Of a stretch of 64,000 nucleotides of DNA, positions 20,526 to 32,006 are shown one piece after another. The position numbers were made by a program, and so were the translations under genes. The notes below the pieces were generated by a model. That model saw only the letters and a program-made list of their open reading frames with translations, made no database searches and was not told where the DNA came from. Positions within the stretch are counted from its first letter, which is position 1; each line of letters begins with the position of its first letter. Origin of the DNA: Symsagittifera roscoffensis (Eukaryota > Xenacoelomorpha > Acoela > Convolutidae); NCBI RefSeq assembly GCF_963678635.1, contig NC_087065.1:6099209-6163208 (forward strand). Reading direction: 5' to 3'.

Positions 20526-22839
20526 TCAATAATTGTTCTTATAATATCCAGATCTCGAAGGAGTTTTCAACAAAAGATATTCCTTTGACTTGAGCCTCAA
20601 CTCCTCTGGTGTTGGTGCATTGGTTGATAGTGGTGTGTATTGCGTTGCTAGCATTGTTCGAAGTTCATCATTCTTCACACCATCGATGAATTTCGAGGCT
20701 ACTGCCAGGTTCATCCTTCTGTTTGACTCATCCGGTTGGCTGCGTCTTCTAAGCATCTCCAAATCGTCTAGAAAATTGTCTATTGTCTCATCTTCTCGTT
20801 GCCTCTGTTTCTCGAAGCGCATCATTGCCTGGTGCCCCTGCACCCCTGATCCGAAACGATTTAACAAAATTTCGAAGAATTTCTCAGCTGTATCTCGCTG
20901 ATATTGCTTCTTTGCCATGACACAGTTCAGGGCTGTCCCCTCCAAGTTACTGGTAAGCGCACTGCATTCTTGTCTTTCCGATAAATCCTCTTCCTCGAAA
21001 TGCAGTTTCATTACCTCTAGCCATGAGATTCGTCTTTGTAGCATCTTGGTTTCTTAAAGACTCTTCTGGACTTTTCACTGCGTTCATTGGTTCTGGATAA
21101 CCTCGTCAGGAATGTCTTCAAAGTTCTGTTCAGAGGTTCGAAGGCTGTGGCCATTGCCGTAGCATCTCTCGAGTGCCCCGCCTGAGTATCATCGCACCTT
21201 GTTAAGGGCTCTGTATTCGGTGCATCCCTGCAATCCGAATCGCCGTGCCTGTTTCGCCCTTGTCCCACATGACTCCTCCCTGGGCTCGCATGTCTCCTGT
21301 TACCGGAATCACCTCTCCCAGTCGCATATGTGCCTTGCGTCGGTCGTTCGTTAGAGGTTTGTCTGTTCCCAATTGAACTTGCTCTACTGTTTGGGCCCCA
21401 TGTTCTATTATCCCTTGTGGCATAGCCTGATGAACTGCACCTACCTCTAGTGGATCCATATGTCCTCCTCCTTTGATCATCATTGAAGTTCACCTTCGGC
21501 TCCCTGCTGGGACATCCCGAGTTCGGTTCCCCTTCTTTTAGTCCACTTTTGCTGCCTAGTAGCCCGTCCAACCTATCCATGATAGCCTGTGTTCGCCTCT
21601 CCATCATCGCATCTATCTTTGTGTCAAGAGTCCCAAGAGACTGCTCTTGCTGAATTATTAACTTCTCCATGTCGTCTCTTAAGCGTAACTCTCTCTGTTC
21701 CGCTTCTCTTGTCATTCGCGACAAGTTCTTCGCTATGTGCTTGTCCGTTCTTTCCTTCAATCGTTTTTCGCTCCTACCAACTTCTTGTCTATTGCGGTTT
21801 ATTTCTTCCCGAAGACTTTCTCTTTCAATGTGGACTGCTCTGTCCAGTTCACTCATTCTTATGGACATATGTTCATTTTGTTCTCCTATACTGCCCACTA
21901 TGTTGTTCAAGGCTTCTTCTAATGCTGCCAAGTTATCCACTAGTGGCGTCACTAGTGGCGGTGTCACCCTGTCGATCCCGGGTAGCTTCGTGCTGGTCGA
22001 GATTCGGGCTTTGATTCTCTGCAGCGACGTCTTTTCATCATCCAATTCAGGTTCCGTTAATGCGTTGCCTAGCCCCTTGTTTCTACTCTCCCCAGTTCGC
22101 GTCTCTGAATTTGTCATACTCGCAAAGCCTCTCGACAGGCCTGGTGTGTTTGCGTCTTTGCTTATCGTTCTCACCACACCAAATTTGTCAATGGTTCCAG
22201 TCTCTCTTTCGACGTATGCCTCCTTCTCCTGGGTCGAACAATTGAGGCTGACTTGAGATCCAAAGTCCATTTGCTCGTCTTCGTCCTCTTCTTCCTCTTG
22301 TGATTCACCTTCATTTCCTGTGCCACTCCCATGGTGAATGGAAAGATGTTTCCGAAAGTGTTTTTCATTCTTTCTGAGAACGATGAGGACGTCGTTTGTT
22401 TCTCAGTCCCGCCTGCCATCATGTTGTTGTATGTTGGAGATCTTCTAGTTGCCACTATTTCTGTAGAGATGTCGGACAGTTCCGACATCTCCTCTGGGTC
22501 CAGTAACCCGGTGGAAGTGGCAAAATCTTGGCCTTGTTCTACCGGAGTAGATTCACTCGCTAGCCTTGTGTTCCCTCTCCCGTCCGGCCCATGCAATTCT
22601 TGATTCTCATGCATGGCCTGGTCCGGATGGACCTCCACTTCTAACATAGCTTTTTGCTCTTCTGAGGACTTCTGACTCCTGGTTTCAACCATTCTGCCTG
22701 AAACCGTCTCCCCTTTGCCGATCCGGGTTCGTGTGATCCGTTCCACAAAATTGTCGGTCATTGCTTTTCTTTGCCTTTTAGGTATGAAATTCCTAGAGCT
22801 ATTACCTCGTTTAGGTATCCTTGACTTGTCTAGATTCAT
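20526..22839 (-). pseudogene. Gag N-terminal and capsid-like region (two frameshifts)
   Basis: Three overlapping frames: 22839-22171 (ATG at 22839), 22270-21017 and 21044-20526. The first two are charged and disordered with a coiled coil (residues such as REEINRNRQEVGRSEKRLKE). The third holds the capsid-like Retrotrans_gag segment: LTSNLEGTALNCVMAKKQ, then DTAEKFFEILLNRFGSGVQG and QREDETIDNFLDDLEMLRRR. Element C encodes the last two parts in one frame, so the shifts at about 22200 and 21040 are lesions. Gag forms the particle that packages the RNA. Confidence 0.85.
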
Positions 22840-25795
22840 TCTCAATTTATCACTTCTTTATGCCTATACACTCAATTCGATTGCTAGTGATCTTCTAGTT
22901 TGACTATCGATAATAATAACGCAACACAATATATTCCAAAAATTTCTATTAAATAGTGACCACAAATCCTTGTATGTTATCACGGCACAGCGTATTTACA
23001 ACAATCGATTATAGTCGTAAGATTTGAGAACTAGCACAGTATGATGATATCAGTCAATTTAAAAGATAGTGTATTCAGTACCCTATTAAGCACAAATTGT
23101 GGATTTAACACCAGATGTAACAAAATAAAAATAATTTTATGAAAATTGTATGTGTATTGTACTTTTATTCAGTCGAAGTACAATATTCGAACTTGTTTTA
23201 TAAAGAAAGAGCTTTCCCTGCTTGGTGCTGCACCAAACAGACAAAACTTTGAAGGCAGTAGTTCTCTCAAGTGGGCGTCTACTGCACCCACCGTGTACTG
23301 TGTTACCTATTTGCCTTCGGACTGCCCGAGCTAGACCTACTAAAATCCTCAGGGCAGTTACTTTTCTCAAAAATGTTTTGGATTTCAATCCACACCAATG
23401 AGTTACACACTCTTTTTTAATTTGGACTTAGTGTCGCGAATATCCGAGTTTGGACCTGTTTTGTTTTGGTCTGATCTTCTTCTTAAAAGGCAAGTTACCA
23501 GTGCAGTCACTGGTTCCTAGCCTGTCTCTTACTAACCTAACACCCCTTACTATTATCTTCTCTTCTGTTTACCTAAGTCCTTAAACAAAATAGTACCCCT
23601 CCGGGTTGACAAAACAGTACCCCTCCGGATTGGCAAAAATAGGACCCCTCCGGATCTGGAAAATTGACACCCCTCCGGTTTGAGACCCCTCTTAGTTGGT
23701 AAATGTAAGACCCCTCCGGATTAGGACCCCTCCGGCTTCGTGAAAACAAGACCCCTCCGGATTGGGACCCCTCCGAATTAGGAGAGAGAAAAAAAATATT
23801 TTGACCCCTCCGGTTTTGTAAAATTAGCTTTTCTGAGACTTCCTTAATTTTCAACCTATACCCCTCCGGATACGTTCTCCAATGCTATTATGCTTTTTGT
23901 ATCAACTAGGAAGGGTATGTGGTCCTTCCCTGGACCCTTCCGGATTGAAGTTAAGCCTCTTATTTGACAATTCACGCTAACGATGAAGGGTTTTATCGCT
24001 AGCCTAATTCCCGCTATATCAAGGTCTTCTAGTGCCTTAATCCTTCCCTATTCTTCTAGAACAGCGTATAATTGCCTTATTCAACCGTTTCTACCCTTTG
24101 GTAGGGATGAAAGGGCTTTCCAAAAAAAATTTATAAAACGTGAGGGGTCTACCCCTCCCGAATTGGTGAATTTGCTAAAAACAATCTCAAAAAATTTTCA
24201 CGTTTACTTTTTTGAATAATTTTTGTTCCTATTAGTAAGCTCAGCTAATTTCTGATCTATTGGTACCAAGATCAACTGGATCTGTCCAGTAGTTCCAAAT
24301 TTATCAACCAAAACGTCTTTTTTCTAAAGTCAAGAAATTTCTCTCTTATAGGTTCCGCCTAACTTTTTCCGCAATTCTGTTCTTTTCGACCTAAAAATTA
24401 TTGATCCGAGCTCAAAAGGCCTATACTCTTCTAGTTCAATGCAAAAGACCCGATCTAAAACGCTTTAGTTGAAAAAATTTGCGAAAAATTATGCTACCTG
24501 GACACCTCCGGATTGATGAATCCACTGAATCAAACACGTTAAGTTCGATTTCTCTGTAACCCGGAAGGCTTTCGGGAAGCGGGTTTTAAAATCTGTAGAT
24601 TCACTAGCACTAGCGGACGTTGTCCGAACAACTATTTTTACTGTCCTAACTCAAAAATTTCAAAAAAAATTCTGAACTTATAGTGTTCCGTTTTCTCAAA
24701 AATCACGAAAATTCGATTTTTGGTACCAAAATAGTTCCAACCACTTCCGAACTAAACTTGACCGGTTCTACCTATTATAGTAGTGCAATTACGATGTAAC
24801 GCACTAATTTAGCGCTTTTTTCTGATTCAAAAAATATCGATATGTCAAAAATCGCGATTTGTGGGGGGATCAAAATATCGCTATTTTGACCCTAAAAACC
24901 GTATTGTTTTATTTGTTTTTTCACTGAAAAACGATATAGGAGTATTAATATGGGCTATATAAGTAAAAATATTAACATACTATACCCCTCCGGGTTTGTT
25001 CAATATCCGAATTCAGTTGCTTAACTCAGATATTCGCAGTTCGGTGAAGGGTCACTACAGTGCAGCACTGTCGAGCCCCCCACAGATTACTATCTTAATT
25101 TTTGTATCAAAAGGGATACAAAACTTGTTAACGATACCCAACAGTCGATTGTTGTTGTCGTTGAGCCCCTTGTTGTCGCTCCTTGTACTGCTTGCCGGAT
25201 CAGTCTTCTCCCAAGACCCCTCCAGATTGAGCGCAAATCAGCTGACCCTTGCGGATTGAGCGCAAATTAGCATTAACGTGCTTAAATACTCAAACAACCC
25301 TACAGTACAAGCCTCACAAACGGGCTACAAAAATGATCGTTATGATCCTGACTGATATAAATGCCTGTAACAACAATATATCTATCAACAACAAACGGGA
25401 GGGTCGGATCACATCTTGTCTGGGGTGATGATTTCTACTGATTTTTTACTTTTTTTTTTACTGTTTTTGGTTTTTTCGGTTATTTTTTTTATTTTTTTTG
25501 TTTTTCTTGGGTACTATACTACTTTTTGTTTGATTTTATATATATCTTTAAATGTTTTTAGTCACAAACCTCTCAGGGAACGAGGGGACGGCCGATCCCC
25601 CCACCCTTCCTGGTTCGTGAATTTTCAGTCTTAACTTGGTTAAAAAGCTATTCACGGTAATCCGGAAGGCTTCCGCGTTCCAAACCACCCTTCCGCCCCG
25701 GCGGTTTTGGCCTATTAAGGGCGTTAATGTGAGCATCCGCTCGGCGCGGAATGCTCGTTAACGGTTCTGCCGGTCATGATGTTAAAAAAGAATAA
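22840..25795 (-). other. 5' untranslated leader of element A
   Basis: About 3 kb between PBS and gag with no credible ORF. It contains the CCCCTCCGG cluster (23590-23872), scattered further copies to 25240, poly-T runs near 25440-25560 and blocks homologous to the leader of element C (ACGATACCCAACAGTCG near 25131 and 39760; GATCACATCTTGTC near 25408 and 39972). Confidence 0.75.
23590..23872. repeat. Cluster of CCCCTCCGG short repeats
   Basis: Eleven copies of a 9-13 bp motif, typically GACCCCTCCGGATT, in about 280 bp with irregular spacing of 15-55 bp (23595, 23620, 23645, 23670, 23710, 23725, 23750, 23766, 23803, 23860 and a partial at 23684). Spacers are unrelated, unlike a CRISPR or satellite. 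Confidence 0.9.
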
Positions 25796-25810
25796 CACCC
25801 AGGAGCGCCA
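25796..25810 (-). promoter_or_regulatory. Putative primer-binding site
   Basis: Minus-strand TGGCGCTCCTGGGTG, beginning with the TGG expected opposite a tRNA CCA end. It is conserved at 40394-40408 in element C, in both cases exactly 12 nt from the LTR edge. The priming tRNA is not identified. Confidence 0.6.
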
Positions 25811-25822
25811 TAAAAACATCTA

Positions 25823-26701
25823 TGTAACATTCGCCCGGAAGATACATATCGACGGAATATAAAGCTGGGTCCTAAGACGACTGGCCAACGTCTAAACAGA
25901 ACTTTACATGCTTTTCACCGTCTCTACCAAGCCAGTTCTTTTGGTGGTCTTTTTAACATCGGGTCGACAAAAACGTTACTACTTTCGGCTTCGGTCAAAA
26001 CACTCGGATTAACTTAATTACATGCAGAAATAGTGAGCTCATGGCTGGGTCTCAGTATCCCCAGACCACGAGGTCACTCCTAAAATCAGGGCTACTACTA
26101 TTTACTGTATTACTATTGTTTTTGTTCAGTAGATAATATCATCATCTCCATCGAAGATGGATCAACCCTTTCCCCCAACTCCTAGCTTCTCATCCTAGCA
26201 AAATGAACTCAGATATTAATTAAATTCAACTCAGGACATAATAGGGAAGCTAAAAGTTTGTATAAAAAGCTATGAGTTTCAGTCCAGAGACCCCTCCGGA
26301 TTCCTGAATCCGAGGAAATAAGACCTCTATTTCCCTCCCGGAAGGCTGTCTTCTACCCTTCACCGTTGTTCGCAACGGCCTTGCAACTATTGTAGCGACA
26401 CAATAATTTTAACTCGGAACGGTCTCTGCTTTTTCTGCTCGTCTCCAATTCCGATTCTAAGTTTTTTGTTGTTATTGTCGCAACTACTGTTGTTGTTGTG
26501 TTTCCTTTCGGTTTTTCTGCCAAAATGGCCGTTTCTGACGTTTCTCAGAAAATTTAAAAAATTGAAAGACCAGAATATTCTAGCCTTCACAGTTTGGCTA
26601 ATCGTTCCAATAACACTGCTAATCCTTCAAAACTGCTAATTCGGAAGGTTAAATGCTAAAATTTCGAATCTGCATTTTGTCCATTCTGGTCGAATGTCAC
26701 A
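25823..26701 (-). repeat. 5' LTR of element A
   Basis: 879-bp direct copy of 4956-5857, TGTAACATTCG to CGAATGTCACA. The two differ by scattered substitutions and small indels, so insertion is not very recent. Confidence 0.9.
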
Positions 26702-27489
26702 GTTCTTTTGGTGGTCTTTCCAACATCGGGTCGACAAAACGTTACTGTTCTCCGGCTTCGACCAGAACGCTCAAATTAATTTAACTACATGCAAAATAGT
26801 GAGCTCATGGCTGGGTCTCAGTATCCCCAGACCACGAGGTCACTCCTACGAACAGGGCTACTTTTACTTATTGTATTACTATTATTTTTGTTCAGTAGAT
26901 AAAAATCATCATCTCCATCGAAGATGAATCAACCCATTCCCCCAACTCCCAGCTTCTCATCCTTGCAAAATGAATTCAGATGTTAATTAAATTCAATTCA
27001 GGACATGATAGGGAATCTAAAATTTGTATAAAGTAGTGTCAGTTCAAATCCCGAGACCCCTCCGGATTCTTGAATCCGGGGAAAAAAGAATCTTATTCTA
27101 CTTCCGGAAGGCTGGTTTTCCACCCTTCATTGTTGTTCGCAACGGCCTTGCAACTATTTTAGCGGCACAATAGTTGCAACTCGGAGCGGTCTCTGCCATT
27201 TCTGCTTTTTTCTGATTCCGATTCTCAATTTTTCCGTTGTTGTCGTCGTGGCAACTATCGTTGTTGTGTTCTTCTTTTGGTTTTTTCTAAAATGGCCGTT
27301 GTTGACGTTTCTCAGAATTATTACGTCATCATTTCGATTTTTAAAATTTAGGAATTTCCGAATCCTTCAGCCTTCACGATTTGTCCAATCGTCTGAATAA
27401 CGCTCTTAATCCTTCAAAACCGCCAATTCGGAAGGTTCGCTGCTAAAAACTCGAAACTGCATTTTCGTCCATTCTGGTCGAATGTCACA
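26702..27489 (-). repeat. Truncated A-type LTR abutting the 5' LTR of A
   Basis: Begins at the GTTCTTTTGGTGGTC position of the A LTR (lacking about 113 bp) immediately after ...GTCACA at 26701 and ends with CGAATGTCACA at 27489. It serves as the 3' LTR of the following element or is the remnant of another A copy. Confidence 0.85.
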
Positions 27490-28159
27490 TACTCCCCGGA
27501 CAGCGCGGTCAATGTCCCCTTTGAACCTCGCATTATTCGTAAAATTGATACAGTGTCATCGAACAGAATTTACAAAATGCACGAAATTACTTTTACCCGC
27601 GTCATATCGACTCACTGCATAATATAAATGGCATCATACTACATTGCTATAGCCTTCTAAATTTATTCCCTAATCTGGCTAATCTGCACTTTTTTCTGAC
27701 TTCCAACGTCATTGCCCTGATTTAAAATTTTTTCTCCTAGGTTTCAAAAGGTGTGAGTTTGCAGGACAGTCCTGCCAACCAACAAGCTAAAATTATTTTT
27801 ACTATGCTTCATCCCTTCGGAAACTTTAGTTGTTATTGTACTGAATATTAAAATTAAGGAACTCTGTGGTTAGAAAGACCAACGAAACAATCTCCCTCTT
27901 CAAGAGATTACCCAAGGCTTTCATGTCACCACAAAGTGATCAGTTCTCCTAGTTGATTAAAAACAGTCATTCAGGCTGGAATATTTAAATATACTCTCTA
28001 CTCAAGCCTTTCTAAATAAATAGTAAGTGTCTCTAAAGCCACTAACTAAAATCAAAATGCAAATTTATAAATGCAACAAATACTTTAATGTTCAAAACTC
28101 AACTAAATGTTTCAGTTTTCAATTACAACTTGGTTGCTTAGTTTTTCACTTGAGTTTTC

Positions 28160-28591
28160 TCACACACATAAAAAAATTCTGAGTTTTAACTCCTTCTCTT
28201 TTGTCACCTCTTCGTTTCTTCTTTTTCGTCGTTTCTTTTTGCATCTTGTCTCCACGGCCATTCGTCGATGTTCCGTCTCCTCCTCCTGTGACATTGACTC
28301 TGCACTTTCAGTTTCTGTGTCTTGCAACACATCGTTAGCTATTCTGACGCTATTGGAAGCAATCCTCCAACACTTTTGCTCTTCTACCCTCTGTTTACAA
28401 CAAGGTAGGGGATCCACGTTAGATTCTTCGTTCATGCAGAAGCTGTTGTGGAGACACAACGTCACGTTTCTCTCCAAATCTTCCTTCAACATCTCATCTT
28501 TTTCCTTTCCACTACGTTCACTTGTCCTGGAAGTTCTCTTCACCGCGGTGGTCACTGCATTCCGATGAGTCACGAAAGCTCGCTTGAAAGC
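28160..28591 (-). pseudogene. Remnant of the SGNH ORF tail
   Basis: ORF 28573-28160 matches the Lys/Glu-rich tail at 6711-6998 (THRNAVTTAVKRTSRTSERS, then EEMLKEDLERNV-like sequence and VDPLPCCKQR). Similarity stops at about 28591, where the upstream SGNH core is replaced by unrelated sequence. It shows that the tail is conserved in a single frame in the lineage. Confidence 0.75.
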
Positions 28592-28669
28592 TTCTGCCCC
28601 AATGTCCAGCTAATACCCACTGTACAGTCTGCCGTGCTTCGATATATGCTTTTTTGCATACTCGTACAA

Positions 28670-29491
28670 CTATGCAGTCATGTTGGCTTTAAACCATGGC
28701 ACCAGTCGTCTTCTTGCCCATATCTTTTTTACTTCTATAGGAATGTTCAGAATCTTGCACGTTGTCTCAAAAAGATCTAAAGCTTTTAGACAATCCAATT
28801 TCTGCAATTGTTCTCTCGTTGGCGCCTCCTGTCTATTGTTCTCTCTCACATGAGCCTCCAGCCACCTTATCGCCATCATTACTCCCACTATCACTATTGT
28901 TATGGGCCGTGATGAGTCTGGTAAACCCATGGAGAGCAGCTCTCCAGAGTCCCAGATCAACACCAGATTACTACGCCCGGGATACCACCATGTTTGCAGA
29001 AAGCAGTGGCAGGGAAACTCATCATGTGTCAACATGATGCTCCTCCAATTACGCTTTCCCGAAGCTTCCAGTAATGGTTCCACTTCCATCATCACTCGGT
29101 GGACTTCATCATTCTCGTCTACTGTATTGTAATCTGTAACGGTTGATCCTCTCTGTTTCTGTCTCTCAAAGTCACTGAAGTTCCCACTCACGTATCTCAT
29201 GAACTTCCTTCCCAGTATTGATTCCAACTCCTCCTTTGTTCTCTCTGGAACTGCTGAGAACATTTTACACAGTAACTCGTAAGATTTCTCCGACAATCTC
29301 GTTACTCTCACACACTTTGGCACTGAGAAGGCTTGATCCACGATCGTTCTCGTGCTCTTTACATCCACAGCTACAAAATGCACCGGGTATCTGCTCTTGC
29401 ACATTGGAGCTAATGTCGATCCCACCAAATATCGTACTCCTGATGGTCTACGATAAATTTCATCTTGTCGGATGTTCATTTCCGTCTCCAC
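28670..29491 (-). CDS. Element-C pol ORF downstream of RNase H, function unknown
   Basis: 273 codons, in frame with RNase H across a TGA at about 29507-29509 and occupying the slot of the element-A linker. Begins after HPDLPV with YRRPSGVRYLVGSTLAPMC, continues with a YPVHFVAVDVKSTRTIVDQA segment, and ends near WARRRLVPWFKANM. A VRVT segment aligns loosely with the VQVT core of the A linker. The remainder has no clear counterpart here. A distant SGNH-like reading (WDSGELLSM, ITIVIVGVMMA) is possible but unproven. Confidence 0.5.
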   Translation of the reverse strand: METEMNIRQDEIYRRPSGVRYLVGSTLAPMCKSRYPVHFVAVDVKSTRTIVDQAFSVPKCVRVTRLSEKSYELLCKMFSAVPERTKEELESILGRKFMRYVSGNFSDFERQKQRGSTVTDYNTVDENDEVHRVMMEVEPLLEASGKRNWRSIMLTHDEFPCHCFLQTWWYPGRSNLVLIWDSGELLSMGLPDSSRPITIVIVGVMMAIRWLEAHVRENNRQEAPTREQLQKLDCLKALDLFETTCKILNIPIEVKKIWARRRLVPWFKANMTA

Positions 29492-29506
29492 TGGAAGGTC
29501 AGGGTG

Positions 29507-30860
29507 TCAGGGTATAGGATGCCCTGACTTATCTAACCACCTAGTAAGTGGCAGTTTGTCGTAATTTTCCTTGTCCAGAAATGAAAACCCGTCTTTGATT
29601 TCCGATTGGTTAGCCTGCTTCTCCTCGAGGCGTTCAAAAAATTCTGTTTTTTTTTTACTGAGACTATCTGCGTTCTGGTGCTTATCACGGGTACGGTGCT
29701 CTATGATCATGTGGTATCCATCTAGGTACACGATCCAACGACCAATATAACTTTGGTCCATCGAATATGTTTTCAGCCAGGCAAGGGCACGATTATCCAC
29801 ACGTAACTTGAAGGGAGCACTCCCCAAGTAGGCCCTGTATTTTTCCACGAAAATGATCACCGCGAACATCTCCGCTTTTGGTGCGCCGTACTTCATCTCA
29901 GTATCACTCAGGACCTTACTTCCGTAGGCTATCGGACGGAGAACCGTTCTCCCGTTCCACTCCTCTCCTGCTCCTGGTGAAGTATGCCCGATATCGGAAC
30001 CACTGATGCATCCGTGTCCAGCACGGACATCCCCTTCTCTGTTGGCATGCCGAGGACCGGTGCCTCGCAAAGTTCACGTTTGATGTTCTCAAATGAAACT
30101 TGTGCCTCATCAGTCCAAGTGAACTTTTTTCCCTTGTTTCTCATCAACCGCTGCATGGGGTATTTTTTGTCAGCGTACCCCTTGATAAATTCTCGATAAT
30201 AATTAGCAAACCCCAAAAAACTCATCAGCTGTGTATCTGTTTTAGGTGCCTTCCAGGTCAACACGCTTCAACCGCTTCAGGATCTGGTCTCACTCCATGT
30301 TTATCCACCAGGCGGCCCAGATACTTTATGGAGTCTCTGAGGATTTCATGCTTAGAGGGTTTACATTTCAGACCCGCCTGCTTCATGCAAGTAAATACCT
30401 CATCCAGCCTCTCTATGTGGTCCTCTAAGGTTGGTGTTGCAATCACGACATCATCGACATAACACATGATGAGATTCCCGTATTTCTTGGTCACGCTGGT
30501 GAGTGCCTGGGCCATCAGTCGCTGGAATGTGGCCGTCGCGTTGCACAATCCGAACGGCATCCTCTTCCACTGGAACAACCCCAGCTCGCACGCGAAGCCT
30601 GTTTTTTCACGATCTTGCTTTCGGAGTGGCACTTGCCAGAACGCAGAGCCCAAATCTAACGTCAAGAAGAAATTCGCGTCTCCCAGCTTGGATAGGCTCT
30701 CATCGATGCGGGGAATTGGGTATGCGTCCTTTATAGTCACTGCGTTCAGATAACGGAAATCACAACAAAACCTGAGTTGCCCCCCTTTCTTTTTCGCCAT
30801 GACCACGCCACAAGCCCACGGGGACTTCGACGGCTCGATCATGTCATACTCCATTAACAT
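29507..30860 (-). pseudogene. Element-C reverse transcriptase-RNase H (frameshifts)
   Basis: Pieces 30860-30258 (RT palm: YDMIEPSKSPWACGVVMAKK, CCDFRYLNAV, CYVDDVVIATPT), 30264-29929 (connection, YYREFIKGYADK and VLDTDASVV) and 30070-29507 (RNase H end: SKAEM, RVDNRALAWLK, DKHQNADSLS). Frame changes occur near 30262 and 29960. The catalytic YVDD and RNase H acidic residues remain. The RT region just upstream (30861-30971) is shifted as well. Confidence 0.88.
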
Positions 30861-30971
30861 CTCGATTTCATTCCTTCACGCATCTGACTTGTGACGGGTC
30901 ATTCTTCTCGCCCTCTTCTATCTCAATCTCGTGTTCTACAAAATTACAGCAACCTATGTCGGCCTTATTTT

Positions 30972-31976
30972 TCAAAAAACGTCTGCGTTCCGACTTAGCA
31001 CCGCCCTGAGCGAATCTAGTTCCTTGTCTGATATTTTACCCTTCAAATGTTCTATCTCAGGTAGGACCGGTTTGTTCGCTGCTAACTCTGTTTTTGTCGG
31101 CCTCTCGGGAAAGTTGGAACAACTAGACAACCCATCATCTGTTTCCGACTTCATTGAAAACAATTTCCTAGAAGATTTCAATTCATTTACTCTCTTCAAT
31201 ATACATTCTTGGTTCGCATGCAAGGGACATTTAGTTACATCAAACTTTTTCAAGTTCTCCACACTCCTCTGAAAGTCTGTGTTCAGAGGCAAAGCATAGC
31301 CAAGTTTCTTTACCCTATGTATTGTCACTTCTGTTGTTGCTTCTGTGAGAAGCTTCTTCCTAAGTGAGAAGCTTCTTCCTAAAACAGCCGAGCTTTTACT
31401 GTTTGGATTTGGTACCAGACACACCTGTCTGTCATTGCTGAGTTCATTCAAATTCCTCATCCTAAACGTCGCTATTACGGCTTGGTTTGGTTTCAATCTA
31501 ACTTTTCGATCCAGAAAAATTGGCACCTTGGCCTGGTTAATTAAGATCTTATTAAGGTGTTTCTTTTCATACTTTCTCTCAGGATGCTTAATCCTAATCA
31601 ACCCGTCATTGAGATTGATCGTGACATCAAAGTTGCGTACGATGTACCTCCCTAAGATGAACTGATCGGATTCGTCCAAATTCTCCACCACTAGGAAGAT
31701 CATCCAAAGATGTCTTCCTCCAAGCTGCAGTGAAATGAGCGGGGTTCGTCCAGTCACATAGATCGCTCCCTGATTGGCAGCTGCCAACCTGATGTTTGTT
31801 GGTATGAGATCCGACCTCTCGAAACCCATGTCGGTCCAAATTTTGACTGGCATGACGCTAACAACTGCTCCCGTGTCTAGCAGTCCCTTTACTGAAAGTT
31901 GTCTGCCTTGCACGTCCAGCACGTGTGCGACCAGGTCGGCCTCGCAACCTATGTGCACCGCATCTTGTTCAAGCAT
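30972..31976 (-). CDS. Element-C protease and connector
   Basis: 334-codon open frame, aspartic protease with intact LLDTGAVVSVMPVKIW, then the VENLDESDQFILGRYIV flank, connector and NRNADVF at the RT entry. It is separated from gag by an in-frame TAG (32007-32009) where element A has a sense codon, so this is most likely a nonsense mutation rather than a readthrough signal. A short internal repeat (AAGCTTCTTCCTAA, near 31350-31380) encodes extra residues in the connector. Confidence 0.82.
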   Translation of the reverse strand: MLEQDAVHIGCEADLVAHVLDVQGRQLSVKGLLDTGAVVSVMPVKIWTDMGFERSDLIPTNIRLAAANQGAIYVTGRTPLISLQLGGRHLWMIFLVVENLDESDQFILGRYIVRNFDVTINLNDGLIRIKHPERKYEKKHLNKILINQAKVPIFLDRKVRLKPNQAVIATFRMRNLNELSNDRQVCLVPNPNSKSSAVLGRSFSLRKKLLTEATTEVTIHRVKKLGYALPLNTDFQRSVENLKKFDVTKCPLHANQECILKRVNELKSSRKLFSMKSETDDGLSSCSNFPERPTKTELAANKPVLPEIEHLKGKISDKELDSLRAVLSRNADVF

Positions 31977-32006
31977 GGCATTATGTCCGATTCGTCTAAC
32001 CTTCAG

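Larger units (their letters stand above)
4956..26701 (-). mobile_element. Ty3/gypsy element A with macro and SGNH domains
   Basis: LTR retrotransposon read right to left: 5' LTR 25823-26701, PBS 25796-25810, long 5' UTR, gag, zinc knuckles, protease, RT-RNase H, a post-RNase-H linker, integrase, macro domain, SGNH-like ORF, a polypurine-like tract and 3' LTR 4956-5857. LTR ends are TGTAACATTCG and CGAATGTCACA. Its roughly 21.7-kb length is inflated by an internal tandem duplication of about 4 kb (11607-15546 and 15567-20072), a nested 566-bp duplication and a misplaced gag fragment. Frameshifts interrupt gag, integrase, macro and SGNH regions, so this copy is probably defective. Confidence 0.92.

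Noticed and set aside
23573-23854. Minus-strand ORF with Gly-Gly-Val repeats
   Set aside because: It is simply the translation of the CCCCTCCGG short-repeat cluster in an untranslated leader.
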